From assembly GCA_947184155.2 (NCBI GenBank), contig CAMXCT020004057.1:345001-409000 (forward strand): 64,000 nt of DNA. The letters run 5' to 3'. The notes below the pieces were generated by a model. It was not told the origin of the DNA and searched no databases. It worked only from the letters and a program-made list of their open reading frames with translations. Each line of letters begins with the position of its first letter. The stretch's first letter is position 1. This DNA comes from Cladocopium goreaui. Taxonomy: Eukaryota; Sar; Dinophyceae; Suessiales; Symbiodiniaceae. Made by a program: the position numbers and the translations under genes. Shown here piece after piece: positions 40,801 to 51,552 of this stretch.

Positions 40801-43105
40801 TTAGTCCAACGTGAGTACTGGTCTGCCGCGAAATGTTGGAGGAAACTTTCGCCGCTTGGGAGCTGGACCACAAGATGAAGAGGCATCTGGGGCAGCAGGC
40901 AGCGGTTTCTCAGGCGGGCCCCAATGAATGTAAGACATGAAGTTCAGACGCATCCGATTTGGAAAAATGATCTTGGCTTCTTCCAATGTTGGGGGCGTAG
41001 TAGGCACCACAGGCACGAACTTCCAACCCAAACTTGCCCGAATCTTGTCCGACAGGTCTGCTTGCTGGTTCAAGATCCCATCTCGATGGAAGGCTTTGCT
41101 CCAATCACCAGGCAAGACTTGGTCTATGGTTTTGAAAATCACTTGCAGCCACCTCTGCGCATCCACAACACCCTCCGTCGCTTCAGACTTGCTGCGTTTC
41201 CAATTTTCCATCAAAGCAGTCTTGAAAGGACCAAACACGTGTGTGTCACAAGGCTGCAACCACCGCGTCATCCGAGCAGGGACAAAAACCAAACGCAGCC
41301 CGCGCTGCCGAGCCAATTTGTAAATTGATTGGTGTATGTGTGCTTTTGCCGTGTCTACAATGAGAATGACATATCGCTCGTGGACCAAACTCCCCAACGT
41401 CTTGGCTAACAAACAAATGTATCGCCGCATTGTGGCATGGGAATTCCAGGCAGACTTTTGTCGCCACAGGTGCACCTGTGGAGGGCAAATCTTTTCAACA
41501 CTGCGAAGCAAAGTTTTGGTGAAGCGGTGCTCGTTTCCGAGAAGAACTTGAGGCAGAAGTGCTTGCACTTCTGGATCACTTGCTACCGATGCCAGGTATG
41601 ACACATGTCCGCGAATCTCGGACAAGGAAGCTGCATCAGAAGGCTGCTCCCGGGAATCAATCTGCAATTTCAATACCGTCCCACGCAGTCCACAGAAGTG
41701 ATATGCCAGCGAGGTCTCGTCCATGTTGATGAGCAAAGGCTGCCGCCCTGAAGGCGCATCGGCCACAGCTGCATTCATCCAACGGAAAAAAGCCACGGCC
41801 TGCAAAATTGGGGTCAAAGATGGTCCCAAAAATGGGACCGCCAGGCGGTCCCAAAAATGGGTCCGCCAAAGTGGTAGGAAATGAAAACAAAAGGGTGGTC
41901 ACAATTACGGTCCCAAAAATGAGACCGCCAGACGGTCCCATTTTTAGGACCGGAAATGTACATAAAAGTCTTTCAATCGGCTCCCTAAAATTTGGATCAA
42001 TTCCTTCAATACTCATACGAGACACCTTGCTATTCCTAAGCTCAGGAGGAACATGATCGTGGACTCGCAGCATCCCAATACGGGCATGCCAGCGACGCCG
42101 AAAGCTTGCCAACCACTTTCGCTGCGTCCGGGCAGAAGCTGCAAAAATCTTCTCCATGGCACTTTTCGTTGCCGCTGGCAAATTTGTTGGCAACAGTTTC
42201 GGCCCTTGTTCCATAATCTGGCTGCGCGATGGCGCCACGCCATGCACAAAATTCTGCGCACGCAGCCAACTGCAAAGCCTGTGCTCCACAACATAACGGC
42301 AAGCAACAACATTGTCCTTCGGCGTGACATGTGCCCAAGCTGTGGGGTCTGGCCCGCACAGTGCCATTTCTTGTTCAAATCCAGATTTCACATCATTCAC
42401 TATAGCGTTCTTTGCGCCCAAATCTGGAGGCTGGAGTTGCAGCTTGCTTTGTCCCCTTCCCAGAAGGAAGTCCGCCACAATTTCCGGCTGGAAGCTTGAG
42501 AAATGGAAGACAAGCAAGGTCCTAGGAGAGGACGACGCGTGCAAGGTCTTCTTCTGCGCAGATGACAGTCTGCGCTTCTTTTGCTGCAAGGCACGTATTT
42601 GGCGCCGCAGTTGCAAGCTACATGGATTCGGCATTGCTTCTCTAGGCAACATGAAGAATGGAATGCAAATAATATGTCGTGAAAGTTGCTTGGCTTTTCT
42701 TCTGGAACCTGCATGGCCTATTTCCCACCCTACCCAGCAGCCACACTTCTTGTATACCAATGCTTCTGGCCACGGCAAAAAAGCATCCGGAATCATAACA
42801 GGTACGTTCATGCTGCCATCACGAAAAATTGCGGTAGCATCCTCATGCCTTGCGTACTCATCATGGACGGACACCAGTTAAAAACTTGCATGCCGCTTGA
42901 ACTTCCACCTTATTGCAAATAATCTGCCAAAAGTAAGAAGTCGCTACAGGGGAGGCCCAAAACTCCGAAGCCAATCCAAGGAGCAGCAAACGGTACCAAA
43001 AACAGGACCCCCCACATTAGCCCCAGAACCACCAGAGCAACACCAGCCCTCAGCCTGCAGCGCATTCTGCTTGCCAGCTGCCTTTGCCTTTGCTTTGGGC
43101 GGCAT
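40801..43105 (-). CDS. Pogo/Tigger-like DDE transposase, three exons
   Basis: Proposed exons: 43105-43044, 42848-41951 and 41799-40801, giving 652 residues with no stop. The first exon (MPPKAKAKAAGKQNALQAEG) is a plausible basic N terminus. Exon 2 carries a Lys/Arg-rich helical region (RRQIRALQQKKRRLSSAQKK) and FRRRWHARIGMLR, likely DNA-binding. Exon 3 holds the DDE catalytic core: D347 (LLINMDETSL), D469 (VILIVDTAKAH) and D505 (RWLQPCDTHVFGPFK), with 35 residues between the last two, as in pogo-type DD35D enzymes. It would excise and reinsert its element. The second intron is supported by exact frame continuity; the first is less certain (a stop lies just upstream of 42874, so some upstream exon or a start at ATG 42811 is needed). 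All three catalytic Asp are present. Confidence 0.75.
41800..41950 (-). other. Candidate intron 2 of the transposase, palindrome-rich
   Basis: GTCCTA...TTTTGCAG, 151 nt, phase 0. Reading through it changes frame; removing it restores the frame exactly. It is made of repeated GGTCCC-ATTTTT-GGGACC hairpins linked by GCCTGGC, including the perfect palindrome GGGACCGCC-T-GGCGGTCCC. Confidence 0.7.
42849..43043 (-). other. Candidate intron 1 of the transposase
   Basis: GTGTTG...ACGCAAG, 195 nt, joining phase 2 to phase 2 (TG|G, Trp). Most of its 5' half lies inside block B. Other acceptors (for example TTTTGGCAG near 42930) exist but do not keep the frame. Inference. Confidence 0.4.
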
Positions 43106-43188
43106 CACCTGCAAGCACGCCACAACAAAGCAGCGTATCACAACCCCCAGACTTCTTCCATGCGAACAGAATCGCTGATAACATGTTT

Positions 43189-43526
43189 GATTTCCAGACG
43201 CTTTCTGCAGTCTAATTGCCATGATGTCCAGCTGCTACTCCGCCTACTCCGCTACTCCCGGCAAAGTGATGCCCCTAGATCCTATAGGCAGAAAGACATT
43301 TCAGGCAACAGGTCGGAGTAAGACGAACAAGAAAATTGAGATTTCCAGACGCTTTCTGCAGTCTAATTGCCATGATGTCCAGCTGCTACTCCGCCTACTC
43401 CGCTACTCCCGGCAAAGTGATGCCCCTAGATCCTATAGGCAGAAAAACATTTCAGGCAACAGGTCGGAGTAAGACGAACAAGAAAATTGATATTTCCAGA
43501 CGCTTTCTGCAATCTAATTGCCTACT
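43189..43526. repeat. 151-bp tandem repeat (block B)
   Basis: Two full units and one partial of the 151-bp repeat; the partial unit ends at the same base as in block A. Confidence 0.95.
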
Positions 43527-44794
43527 CCATCCCGTTTTAAATTAATACTATTATTGATTAGGGGGATGTACGGAATTGTCGGTGTACATGCTTCAGAGTT
43601 CACAAACGTTAGGAGTCTAGGGGGGAAAGGGGTACAGACAAAAGACTCAAGCCCGACTATCAGCACGCCCATTCTTGCCTGGAAGTCACTGCTCCGGAGA
43701 CAACAGCTTCCAGCAGAAGTGCGACCTTGGCGACACCGGAACCATGGGGGAAAAAATTGGCCACAACCGTGTGTCCTAGCTTTAGCTCTGCGAAACTACT
43801 TGCAATGTGGGGCAACAACGATCGTTCCTGACACGAATGGCTCCTATAATGCAACCTACTGTCTGACAAATCCGACAACTGTCCTAGTCCATCCAGTCTC
43901 ATGGTCTCTCTCATATGTGACTAGCTGCTTTGGGGTCCGCACGGCGCACTCCAACAACAAATGGTCACTTGTGCTGTGGTGACTAGAGAAACGGCTGCAG
44001 CCACTAAGAGCACTCACATTGCACATGTTTTTTACATGTCCGCGCATGAATGCTCATCAAGGTTCGAGAAGCTTCCATATATAAAGAGAACAGAAAAAGA
44101 CAGTCTCGGAATGTGGTTTGTCCAAATAATAAATGTCGACATCACTGGGGCTCCAATGGAACAGGTGCTACATTGACAAGAACAGGTCACGACATCGGCA
44201 ACCCAAAAAAGCAATAAACAACTGCAAACCCAAATACACGTCATGGTGGTACAAACGGCTACTGCACAACCCCACAATTGCCAAGTCTGGTTGTGAAAGG
44301 CTTGCAAAACAGAACTGAGCTTGTTCAAATCACAACCTATCTTCTTTGAAGGTACAAGGAATTAAGACCCACCGCGAGGCAATGGAATGAAACGTTGTTG
44401 CATTGTTACACCAACAGTATGAAAACACAAAGCAGCAAAAGTCACACTGAAGCTACAAAACGCTTGACATGACATCAAAGCACAAAAGAATAACGAAACC
44501 CAACTTGTTTGGAGATGTTTGGTTTGCAAAGGGCGCGAACGCACGCAACGCGAAAATGCTTGGAGGTACATAAAGTCGGTCACCGCACAAGCAACGAGTT
44601 GCACGCCGAAGATAGTTGGAGTCTAGAACTCCCAGCGCAAGCGTAACGTATCCGTACGTCCTGCAACTATTCCAAGGAAGTACGACTCCATGCCGTTATT
44701 AACCCGTTAGTGTACCGACGCGCGGGTAAAACGGTGCGTATGGAACTCTTCCCCCACCCACCTCACCCACCAATGGTTTTTGAAAGCCAACCCG

Positions 44795-45262
44795 TTCACA
44801 CCGGTGTTTAAGGTGTACCACACCCCTGGTGTTTAAGGTGAACCACACCGGTGTTTAAGGTGTACCACACCCCTGGTGTTTAAGGTGAACCACACCGGTG
44901 TTTTAAGGTGTACCACACCCCTGGTGTTTAAGGTGAACCACACCGGTGTTTAAGGTGTACCACACCCCTGGTGTTTAAGGTGAACCACACCGGTGTTTAA
45001 GGTGTACCACACCCCTGGTGTTTAAGGTGAACACACCGGTGTTTAAGGTGTACCACACCCCCGGTGTTTAAGGTGAACCACACCAGTGTTTAAGGTGTAC
45101 CACCACCACGGTGTTTAAGGTGAACCACACCGGTGTTTAAGGTGTACCACACCCCTGGTGTTTAAGGTGAACCACACCGGTGTTTAAGGTGTACCACACC
45201 CCTGGTGTTTAATTAGGTGAACCACACCAGTGTTTAAGGTGTACCACCACCACGGTGTGTAA
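44795..45262. repeat. 47-bp satellite (block B)
   Basis: The same 47-bp family, about ten copies, including a diverged CACCACCACGG unit that occurs once inside and once at the end, evidence of block duplication within the array. Confidence 0.95.
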
Positions 45263-45264
45263 GG

Positions 45265-48200
45265 TACTATGGGGGTACGCCCATGCGTCACCGCAAAACT
45301 GCCTGTTTTGAGGCCCTGGTTTTGGAACCTCATTTTGCTCAATCTTGCGGCCGCTTCTTGCTACTTTATTGCATCCTTGGGTGGCAGAGTTCGCTGCAAG
45401 CATCCTTTCATTGGAAGATGCAAAATGTGAAATTGCCAGTATCCAACACCTGCAGGCTGCATATGTTCAAACAGTGGAGCAATTTGCTCAGCGGACCAGT
45501 GAAACAGGGGAACAAAGTTTCGCTGTGGAGACATTCTGAGAATCGTGGCGAAAATGCTGGCGTCCCCCCTGCCCCTTTTAAGCAATGTTGATTTGTAAGG
45601 GAGGAAACAAAGCATACAAGGATTTCTCTTGCTACGCGCGTCCTCAACATTGCCAAGCTGGGGTCCAAAGGGAGCCAGGCAGAAGCCCACGGAATTTACA
45701 AAGGAAAAAAGAGAGCGTAAGGCGCCGCAACCTAAAGCCAGGACAGAATCAGAAGAAGAAGCTGGACGAGAAAGATGCAGCCAAGGAACACGGAGCTCAC
45801 GGGATTACTCCTAAGGAACACCGATGTGGTTGGAGGAAAACCACGATTTTGAGCCCCCAATCCGGGAACAGCCCAAACACTTTAGAACACCCCGGCATTA
45901 CGACAATGGCGGCAAAATGCCATGTAATCTCCAAGCAGAGACCAAGTCGAAAGTAGGAACGGCGCATCGTCCAGGTTCTCCCTGACGCAGAATGACAATC
46001 CCAATGGCTTTGACAAATTATGAATTATGACCTTCACACTTGAAATTACGACCCTTGCATTGTCAAATTACGATCCGCCAATCCCCTTGTCTCTGGCAGA
46101 TTACGACACTCGCACTTGAAATTACGACCCTTGCACTGTCAAGTTACGACCCGCCAGTCCCCTTGTCTGTGACACATTACGACCCTCATACTTGAAATTA
46201 TGACCCGTGCGCTCTCAAATTACGACAGGCTAATCCCCTTGTCTGTGACAGATTACGACCCTTGCACTTGAAATTACGACCCGTGCACTCTCAAATTACG
46301 ACCCGCTAATCCCCTTGTCTGTGACAGATTACGACCCTCGCACTTGAAATTACGACCCGTGCACTCTCAAATTACGACAGATTACGACCCTCGCACTTGA
46401 AATTACGATCCGTGCACTCTCAAATTACGACCCGCTAATCCCCTTGTCTGTGACAGATTACGACCCTGTCGCCGCTTTGGCCGTATACAATAGTATTTTC
46501 CAAAACGCAGAAAGGAGTGGAACCTGGAAGATATAAGGGCCACATTCTGCACAATGACAAGCTCTAGCATTGTATGGGCGGCGCGCGGCCAAAGCGCTTG
46601 GAAGTCAACCAGTCTTCGGCATCAATTTCACGCACCTACTTTAAATTCCTGTGGCCTCTTTCCATTTCACCTGGCCGAAGCACAGCTGGATCCATCTACT
46701 TGCTTCGGCAGGCACGGCTCCGCTACAGACAAAAAAGACACTTTCCCACCTTACACCTCTCAAACAAACACCTCCTATAGAAATCAGCTTTCCGGACGAC
46801 GTCCTTTGCCAAAGCATGTGACTCACGCAGATGCAAACACGCCTCAGCCCTTTCCTGGCAGCAGACACAAAAAGACATGGTTCTTACCATGCAATGTTGT
46901 CTTACTGTGAATTCGATCGGTCCTCATGCCATTGCTTCTTTTCTTGACCGCTGTCTCCTGGAGATGGACATGGCCCATGCCATTCCGGGGTGTGATCCAA
47001 TTCTCAAACATGTCGCAAAGTTGGTTCTTTCGACAAAAACTGACACAAGCTTCCGTCAAATTCACTAACTTACAGAGCAGAACCCAAACACAAAATGAAA
47101 TTTGCAAGATAAATCCATCCAAAATATTTCCATGCAAATGTAAAGTCAGCAGCTTGGAAACAAAAAACAAAATCTCTAAATCTTCTAGAAACATCACAAA
47201 CGGCCTAAAATTGTGTCAAGGAAGGACGGTAAGCCACGCATTTAAACCCGTTTCAGTTGCTACGCCTCGACGAAACCTGCACACTCACATCTAAAACCCA
47301 AGAACCAGGGAAAAATCACCCAAAGTAAAACGTCAAATATGGACGAAGAACCCCATATCCTTTCCACTGAACTGGTCTAGAAACAGCTTCGACCGCAAAG
47401 AGGGGTACCAGTGATGAAAAAAAAGGCTTGTGGGCACCCGCCTCAGAGAGGCTGTGGAGCCTAGACGCTTCAAACATTACATGTGCCTTGCTTCAGACTG
47501 CGTCCATGCGGAACACCCTTTCACCCATGTTTTCTATGGGCGTTTTTCACTTTTCTGACGAAGTATTGAAAGGTGCAAGGAGGAAGCGGCGCGGCAAACC
47601 ACGACTTGACCAACACATGCGCAGCAACCTTGAGGCGTTGCAGCGAAGTCCGCCAACCAAGGAGGCAATAAAGTAGCAAGAAGCGGCCGCAAGATTGAGC
47701 AAAATGAAGTTCCAAAACCAGGGCCTCAAAACAGGCAGTTTTGCGGTGACGCATGGGCGTACCCCCATAGTAGCAAGCATGCTGTTGATTTTCTCCTGCG
47801 TGAGACTTGACTGTGTATCTTCTGCAAGTAAATTGAGCAATTTTGCCCGCCCAAGTTTCCCTTCCTTCTTTGTTTGAAGTTGTTAGTTGCACAATTGAAT
47901 CCGATCGCCCATTAGACCGCTGAATGAAGATCATGTAGACCTTGTTCGCGTCTCAGTACAAATTTGGGGCCCCGGATTGCATTTTGAGGCCTGATTCGGG
48001 TCATATTTTGGTCCCCGTTTCGGGTTCCATTTTTGGGCACCGTTTTGGACCCTTACAATTACAAACAAAATCAAGGGCCCCAAAACGGGGCCCAAAAATG
48101 GAACCCAAAACAAGGACCAAAATTGGACCCAAATCAGGCCCCAAAATGCAATCCGGGGCCCCAAATTTGTACGGGGACGCAAACAAGGACGTGTAGAGAT

Positions 48201-48407
48201 GATGTTCATTCAGCGGTCTGCTGGGCGATCTTATTCAAGTGTGCAACAAACAACTTCAACCAAAGAAGGAAGGGAGACTTGGGCGGGCAAAATTACTCAA
48301 ACAGAGAGCATGAATACATTCACAGACCAAACATAGTCAAGACATGTTTTACTTGCAGAAGATACACAGTCAAGTCTCACGCATGGGAAAATCAACGGCA
48401 TGCTTGC
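45265..48407. repeat. Satellite unit 1
   Basis: 3143 bp. Minisatellite 46021-46472, palindrome 47638-48542 (its right arm enters unit 2). The first unit begins mid-palindrome, lacking the arm that precedes the other units. Variants: GGGTGTGATCC, TTGTTCGCGTC, TTTTGGACCC. Confidence 0.9.
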
Positions 48408-48542
48408 TACTATGGGGGTACGCCCATGCGTCACCGCAAAACTGCCTGTTTTGAGGCCCTGGTTTTGGAACCTCATTTTGCTCAATCTTGCGGCCGCTTC
48501 TTGCTACTTTATTGCATCCTTGGGTGGCAGAGTTCGCTGCAA
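47638..48542. repeat. 0.9-kb palindrome in the satellite (type copy)
   Basis: Left arm 47638-48054 and right arm 48073-48542 are near-perfect inverse complements with an 18-base loop. The inner arms contain GGTTCCATTTTTGGGCACCG facing CGGGGCCCAAAAATGGAACC; the outer arms carry GCGGCCGC and TACCCCCATAGTAGC. The right arm has about 55-60 bases absent from the left. Sister copies: 50783-51688, 54256-55160, 57420-58325, 62930-63885. Confidence 0.93.
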
Positions 48543-51500
48543 GCATCCTTTCATTGGAAGATGCAAAATGTGAAATTGCCAGTATCCAACACCTGCAGGC
48601 TGCATATGTTCAAACAGTGGAGCAATTTGCTCAGCGGACCAGTGAAACAGGGGAACAAAGTTTCGCTGTGGAGACATTCTGAGAATCGTGGCGAAAATGC
48701 TGGCGTCCCCCCTGCCCCTTTTAAGCAATGTTGATTTGTAAGGGAGGAAACAAAGCATACAAGGATTTCTCTTGCTACGCGCGTCCTCAACATTGCCAAG
48801 CTGGGGTCCAAAGGGAGCCAGGCAGAAGCCCACGGAATTTACAAAGGAAAAAAGAGAGCGTAAGGCGCCGCAACCTAAAGCCAGGACAGAATCAGAAGAA
48901 GAAGCTGGACGAGAAAGATGCAGCCAAGGAACACGGAGCTCACGGGATTACTCCTAAGGAACACCGATGTGGTTGGAGGAAAACCACGATTTTGAGCCCC
49001 CAATCCGGGAACAGCCCAAACACTTTAGAACACCCCGGCATTACGACAATGGCGGCAAAATGCCATGTAATCTCCAAGCAGAGACCAAGTCGAAAGTAGG
49101 AACGGCGCATCGTCCAGGTTCTCCCTGACGCAGAATGACAATCCCAATGGCTTTGACAAATTATGAATTATGACCTTCACACTTGAAATTACGACCCTTG
49201 CATTGTCAAATTACGATCCGCCAATCCCCTTGTCTCTGGCAGATTACGACACTCGCACTTGAAATTACGACCCTTGCACTGTCAAGTTACGACCCGCCAG
49301 TCCCCTTGTCTGTGACACATTACGACCCTCATACTTGAAATTATGACCCGTGCGCTCTCAAATTACGACAGGCTAAGCCCCTTCTCTGTGACAGATTACG
49401 ACCCTCGCACTTGAAATTACGACCCGCTAAATCCCCTTCTCTGTGACAGATTACGACCCTCGCACTTGAAATTACGACCCGTGCACTCTCAAATTACGAC
49501 CCGCTAATCCCCTTGTCTGTGACAGATTACGACCCTCGCACTTGAAATTACGACCCGTGCACTCTCAAATTACGACCCGCTAATCCCCTTGTCTGTGACA
49601 GATTACGACCCTGTCGCCGCTTTGGCCGTATACAATAGTATTTTCCAAAACGCAGAAAGGAGTGGAACCTGGAAGATATAAGGGCCACATTCTGCACAAT
49701 GACAAGCTCTAGCATTGTATGGGCGGCGCGCGGCCAAAGCGCTTGGAAGTCAACCAGTCTTCGGCATCAGTTTCACGCACCTACTTTAAATTCCTGTGGC
49801 CTCTTTCCATTTCACCTGGCCGAAGCACAGCTGGATCCATCTACTTGCTTCGGCAGGCACGGCTCCGCTACAGACAAAAAAGACACTTTCCCACCTTACA
49901 CCTCTCAAACAAACACCTCCTATAGAAATCAGCTTTCCGGACGACGTCCTTTGCCAAAGCATGTGACTCACGCAGATGCAAACACGCCTCAGCCCTTTCC
50001 TGGCAGCAGACACAAAAAGACATGGTTCTTACCATGCAATGTTGTCTTACTGTGAATTCGATCGGTCCTCATGCCATTGCTTCTTTTCTTGACCGCTGTC
50101 TCCTGGAGATGGACATGGCCCATGCCATTCCGGGGTCTGATCCAATTCTCAAACATGTCGCAAAGTTGGTTCTTTCGACAAAAACTGACACAAGCTTCCG
50201 TCAAATTCACTAACTTACAGAGCAGAACCCAAACACAAAATGAAATTTGCAAGATAAATCCATCCAAAATATTTCCATGCAAATGTAAAGTCAGCAGCTT
50301 GGAAACAAAAAACAAAATCTCTAAATCTTCTAGAAACATCACAAACGGCCTAAAATTGTGTCAAGGAAGGACGGTAAGCCACGCATTTAAACCCGTTTCA
50401 GTTGCTACGCCTCGACGAAACCTGCACACTCACATCTAAAACCCAAGAACCAGGGAAAAATCACCCAAAGTAAAACGTCAAATATGGACGAAGAACCCCA
50501 TATCCTTTCCACTGAACTGGTCTAGAAACAGCTTCGACCGCAAAGAGGGGTACCAGTGATGAAAAAAAAGGCTTGTGGGCACCCGCCTCAAAGAGGCTGT
50601 GGAGCCTAGACGCTTCAAACATTACATGTGCCTTGCTTCAGACTGCGTCCATGCGGAACACCCTTTCACCCATGTTTTCTATGGGCGTTTTTCACTTTTC
50701 TGACGAAGTATTGAAAGGTGCAAGGAGGAAGCGGCGCGGCAAACCACGACTTGACCAACACATGCGCAGCAACCTTGAGGCGTTGCAGCGAAGTCCGCCA
50801 ACCAAGGAGGCAATAAAGTAGCAAGAAGCGGCCGCAAGATTGAGCAAAATGAAGTTCCAAAACCAGGGCCTCAAAACAGGCAGTTTTGCGGTGACGCATG
50901 GGCGTACCCCCATAGTAGCAAGCATGCTGTTGATTTTCTCCTGCGTGAGACTTGACTGTGTATCTTCTGCAAGTAAATTGAGCAATTTTGCCCGCCCAAG
51001 TTTCCCTTCCTTCTTTGTTTGAAGTTGTTAGTTGCACAATTGAATCCGATCGCCCATTAGACCGCTGAATGAAGATCATGTAGACCTTGTTTGCGTCTCA
51101 GTACAAATTTGGGGCCCCGGATTGCATTTTGAGGCCTGATTCGGGTCATATTTTGGTCCCCGTTTCGGGTTCCATTTTTGGGCACCGTTTTGGGCCCTTA
51201 CAATTACAAACAAAATCAAGGGCCCCAAAACGGGGCCCAAAAATGGAACCCAAAACAAGGACCAAAATTGGACCCAAATCAGGCCCCAAAATGCAATCCG
51301 GGGCCCCAAATTTGTACGGGGACGCAAACAAGGACGTGTAGAGATGATGTTCATTCAGCGGTCTGCTGGGCGATCTTATTCAAGTGTGCAACAAACAACT
51401 TCAACCAAAGAAGGAAGGGAGACTTGGGCGGGCAAAATTACTCAAACAGAGAGCATGAATACATTCACAGACCAAACATAGTCAAGACATGTTTTACTTG

Positions 51501-51552
51501 CAGAAGATACACAGTCAAGTCTGACGCATGGGAAAATCAACGGCATGCTTGC
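48408..51552. repeat. Satellite unit 2
   Basis: 3145 bp. Minisatellite 49163-49610, palindrome 50783-51688. Variants: GGGTCTGATCC, GCCTCAAAGAGG, TTTTGGGCCC. Confidence 0.9.

Larger units (their letters stand above)
42946..45266. repeat. Duplicated block B
   Basis: Second copy of block A, with the transposase gene running out of its left end and the 3.1-kb array starting at its right end (shared AAGGTAC at 45261-45267). Confidence 0.9.

Noticed and set aside
41657-41829. Transposase split into two frameshifted pseudogene ORFs
   Set aside because: Removing a 151-nt GT-AG segment restores one frame exactly at both sides, so an intron is the simpler reading.
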